Assembly: GCA_028752905.1 (NCBI GenBank)
Contig: JAQNBH010000017.1
Location: forward strand, 36,397,101-36,461,100
Reading direction: 5' to 3'
Length of the DNA: 64,000 nucleotides
Origin: Cladorhizidae sp. MBARI D1340-BT2
Taxonomy: Eukaryota > Porifera > Demospongiae > Poecilosclerida > Cladorhizidae
This document shows positions 63,880-64,000 of the stretch, in pieces (position 1 is the first letter of the stretch; the number at the start of each line of letters is the position of its first letter). A program made the position numbers and the translations under genes. The notes below the pieces were generated by a model. The model was given only the letters and a program-made list of their open reading frames with translations, made no database searches and was not told the origin of the DNA.

Positions 63880-63957
63880 CATTAGCAACTTGACTTCAGA
63901 GACCTCTTTAGCACCTCCAACAACTTCACACTGAATAGTATTGTTAGACCCTAGAAC
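63880..63957 (-). other. Weak exon candidate on the - strand
   Basis: 26 open codons (GSNNTIQCEVVGGAKEVSEV) end at an excellent donor, ATG|gtaagttcag. The acceptor side (TTAAAAG) has no pyrimidine tract, and no partner exon was found at lower coordinates. Listed only because the donor is strong. Confidence 0.2.
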
Positions 63958-64000
63958 CTTTTAAGCAATGACAGGTTTTTACTTTAGGGTGAACAACATA

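Overview
This is a eukaryotic, AT-rich, intron-rich nuclear window, most likely from a demosponge (an Amphimedon-like genome is my guess). I base that on three things: two tandem receptor tyrosine kinase (RTK) genes of a type not orthologous to any vertebrate RTK I recognise; a mitochondrial insert with a sponge-like nad1 read with TGA = Trp; and many degraded transposable elements typical of a metazoan genome.

Genes. Two paralogous RTK genes lie head to tail on the + strand: gene A (15057-35967, 13 exons, 683 aa) and gene B (43997-62757, 13 exons, 671 aa). Each encodes a signal peptide, a fibronectin-III-like domain ending in a Cys-rich knuckle, one Ig domain, a single membrane helix, a short juxtamembrane segment and a complete tyrosine kinase with a short Tyr-rich tail. 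Intron positions and phases match throughout, and the kinase exons 7-12 have identical lengths in A and B (102, 75, 236, 113, 163 and 143 nt). A sequence collinear with the gene B upstream region recurs at 63550-63760, so a third unit may start beyond the right edge.

Layout. 1-14.9 kb holds no host gene I can recognise. It contains a 69-bp tandem array, a decayed + strand Ty3/gypsy element, a - strand Ty3/gypsy-type element whose domains run PR-IN-RT-RH (the unusual Gmr1-like order), further tandem repeats and a 587-bp foldback palindrome just upstream of gene A. Gene A introns hold a broken copy of a large unnamed metazoan gene family, a jockey/CR1-like LINE fragment, a possible hAT remnant, a 1.3-kb piggyBac derivative with TTAA target site, and a Penelope-like GIY-YIG remnant. 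36-43.6 kb is intergenic, with an LTR-like sequence, a 30-bp satellite and one gypsy fragment. Intron 3 of gene B is 7.4 kb and holds a nuclear mitochondrial insertion (nad1, trnC, trnM, rnl), a second copy of the same gypsy family and a decayed pogo/Tigger transposase. Intron 9 of gene B carries a ~390-bp (ATT)n tract.

Most stand-alone reading frames in the window are repeat translations or antisense shadows. The RTK models rest on splice-site reading and on A-versus-B comparison, not on transcripts. Element families were recognised from remembered motifs, with no database search.
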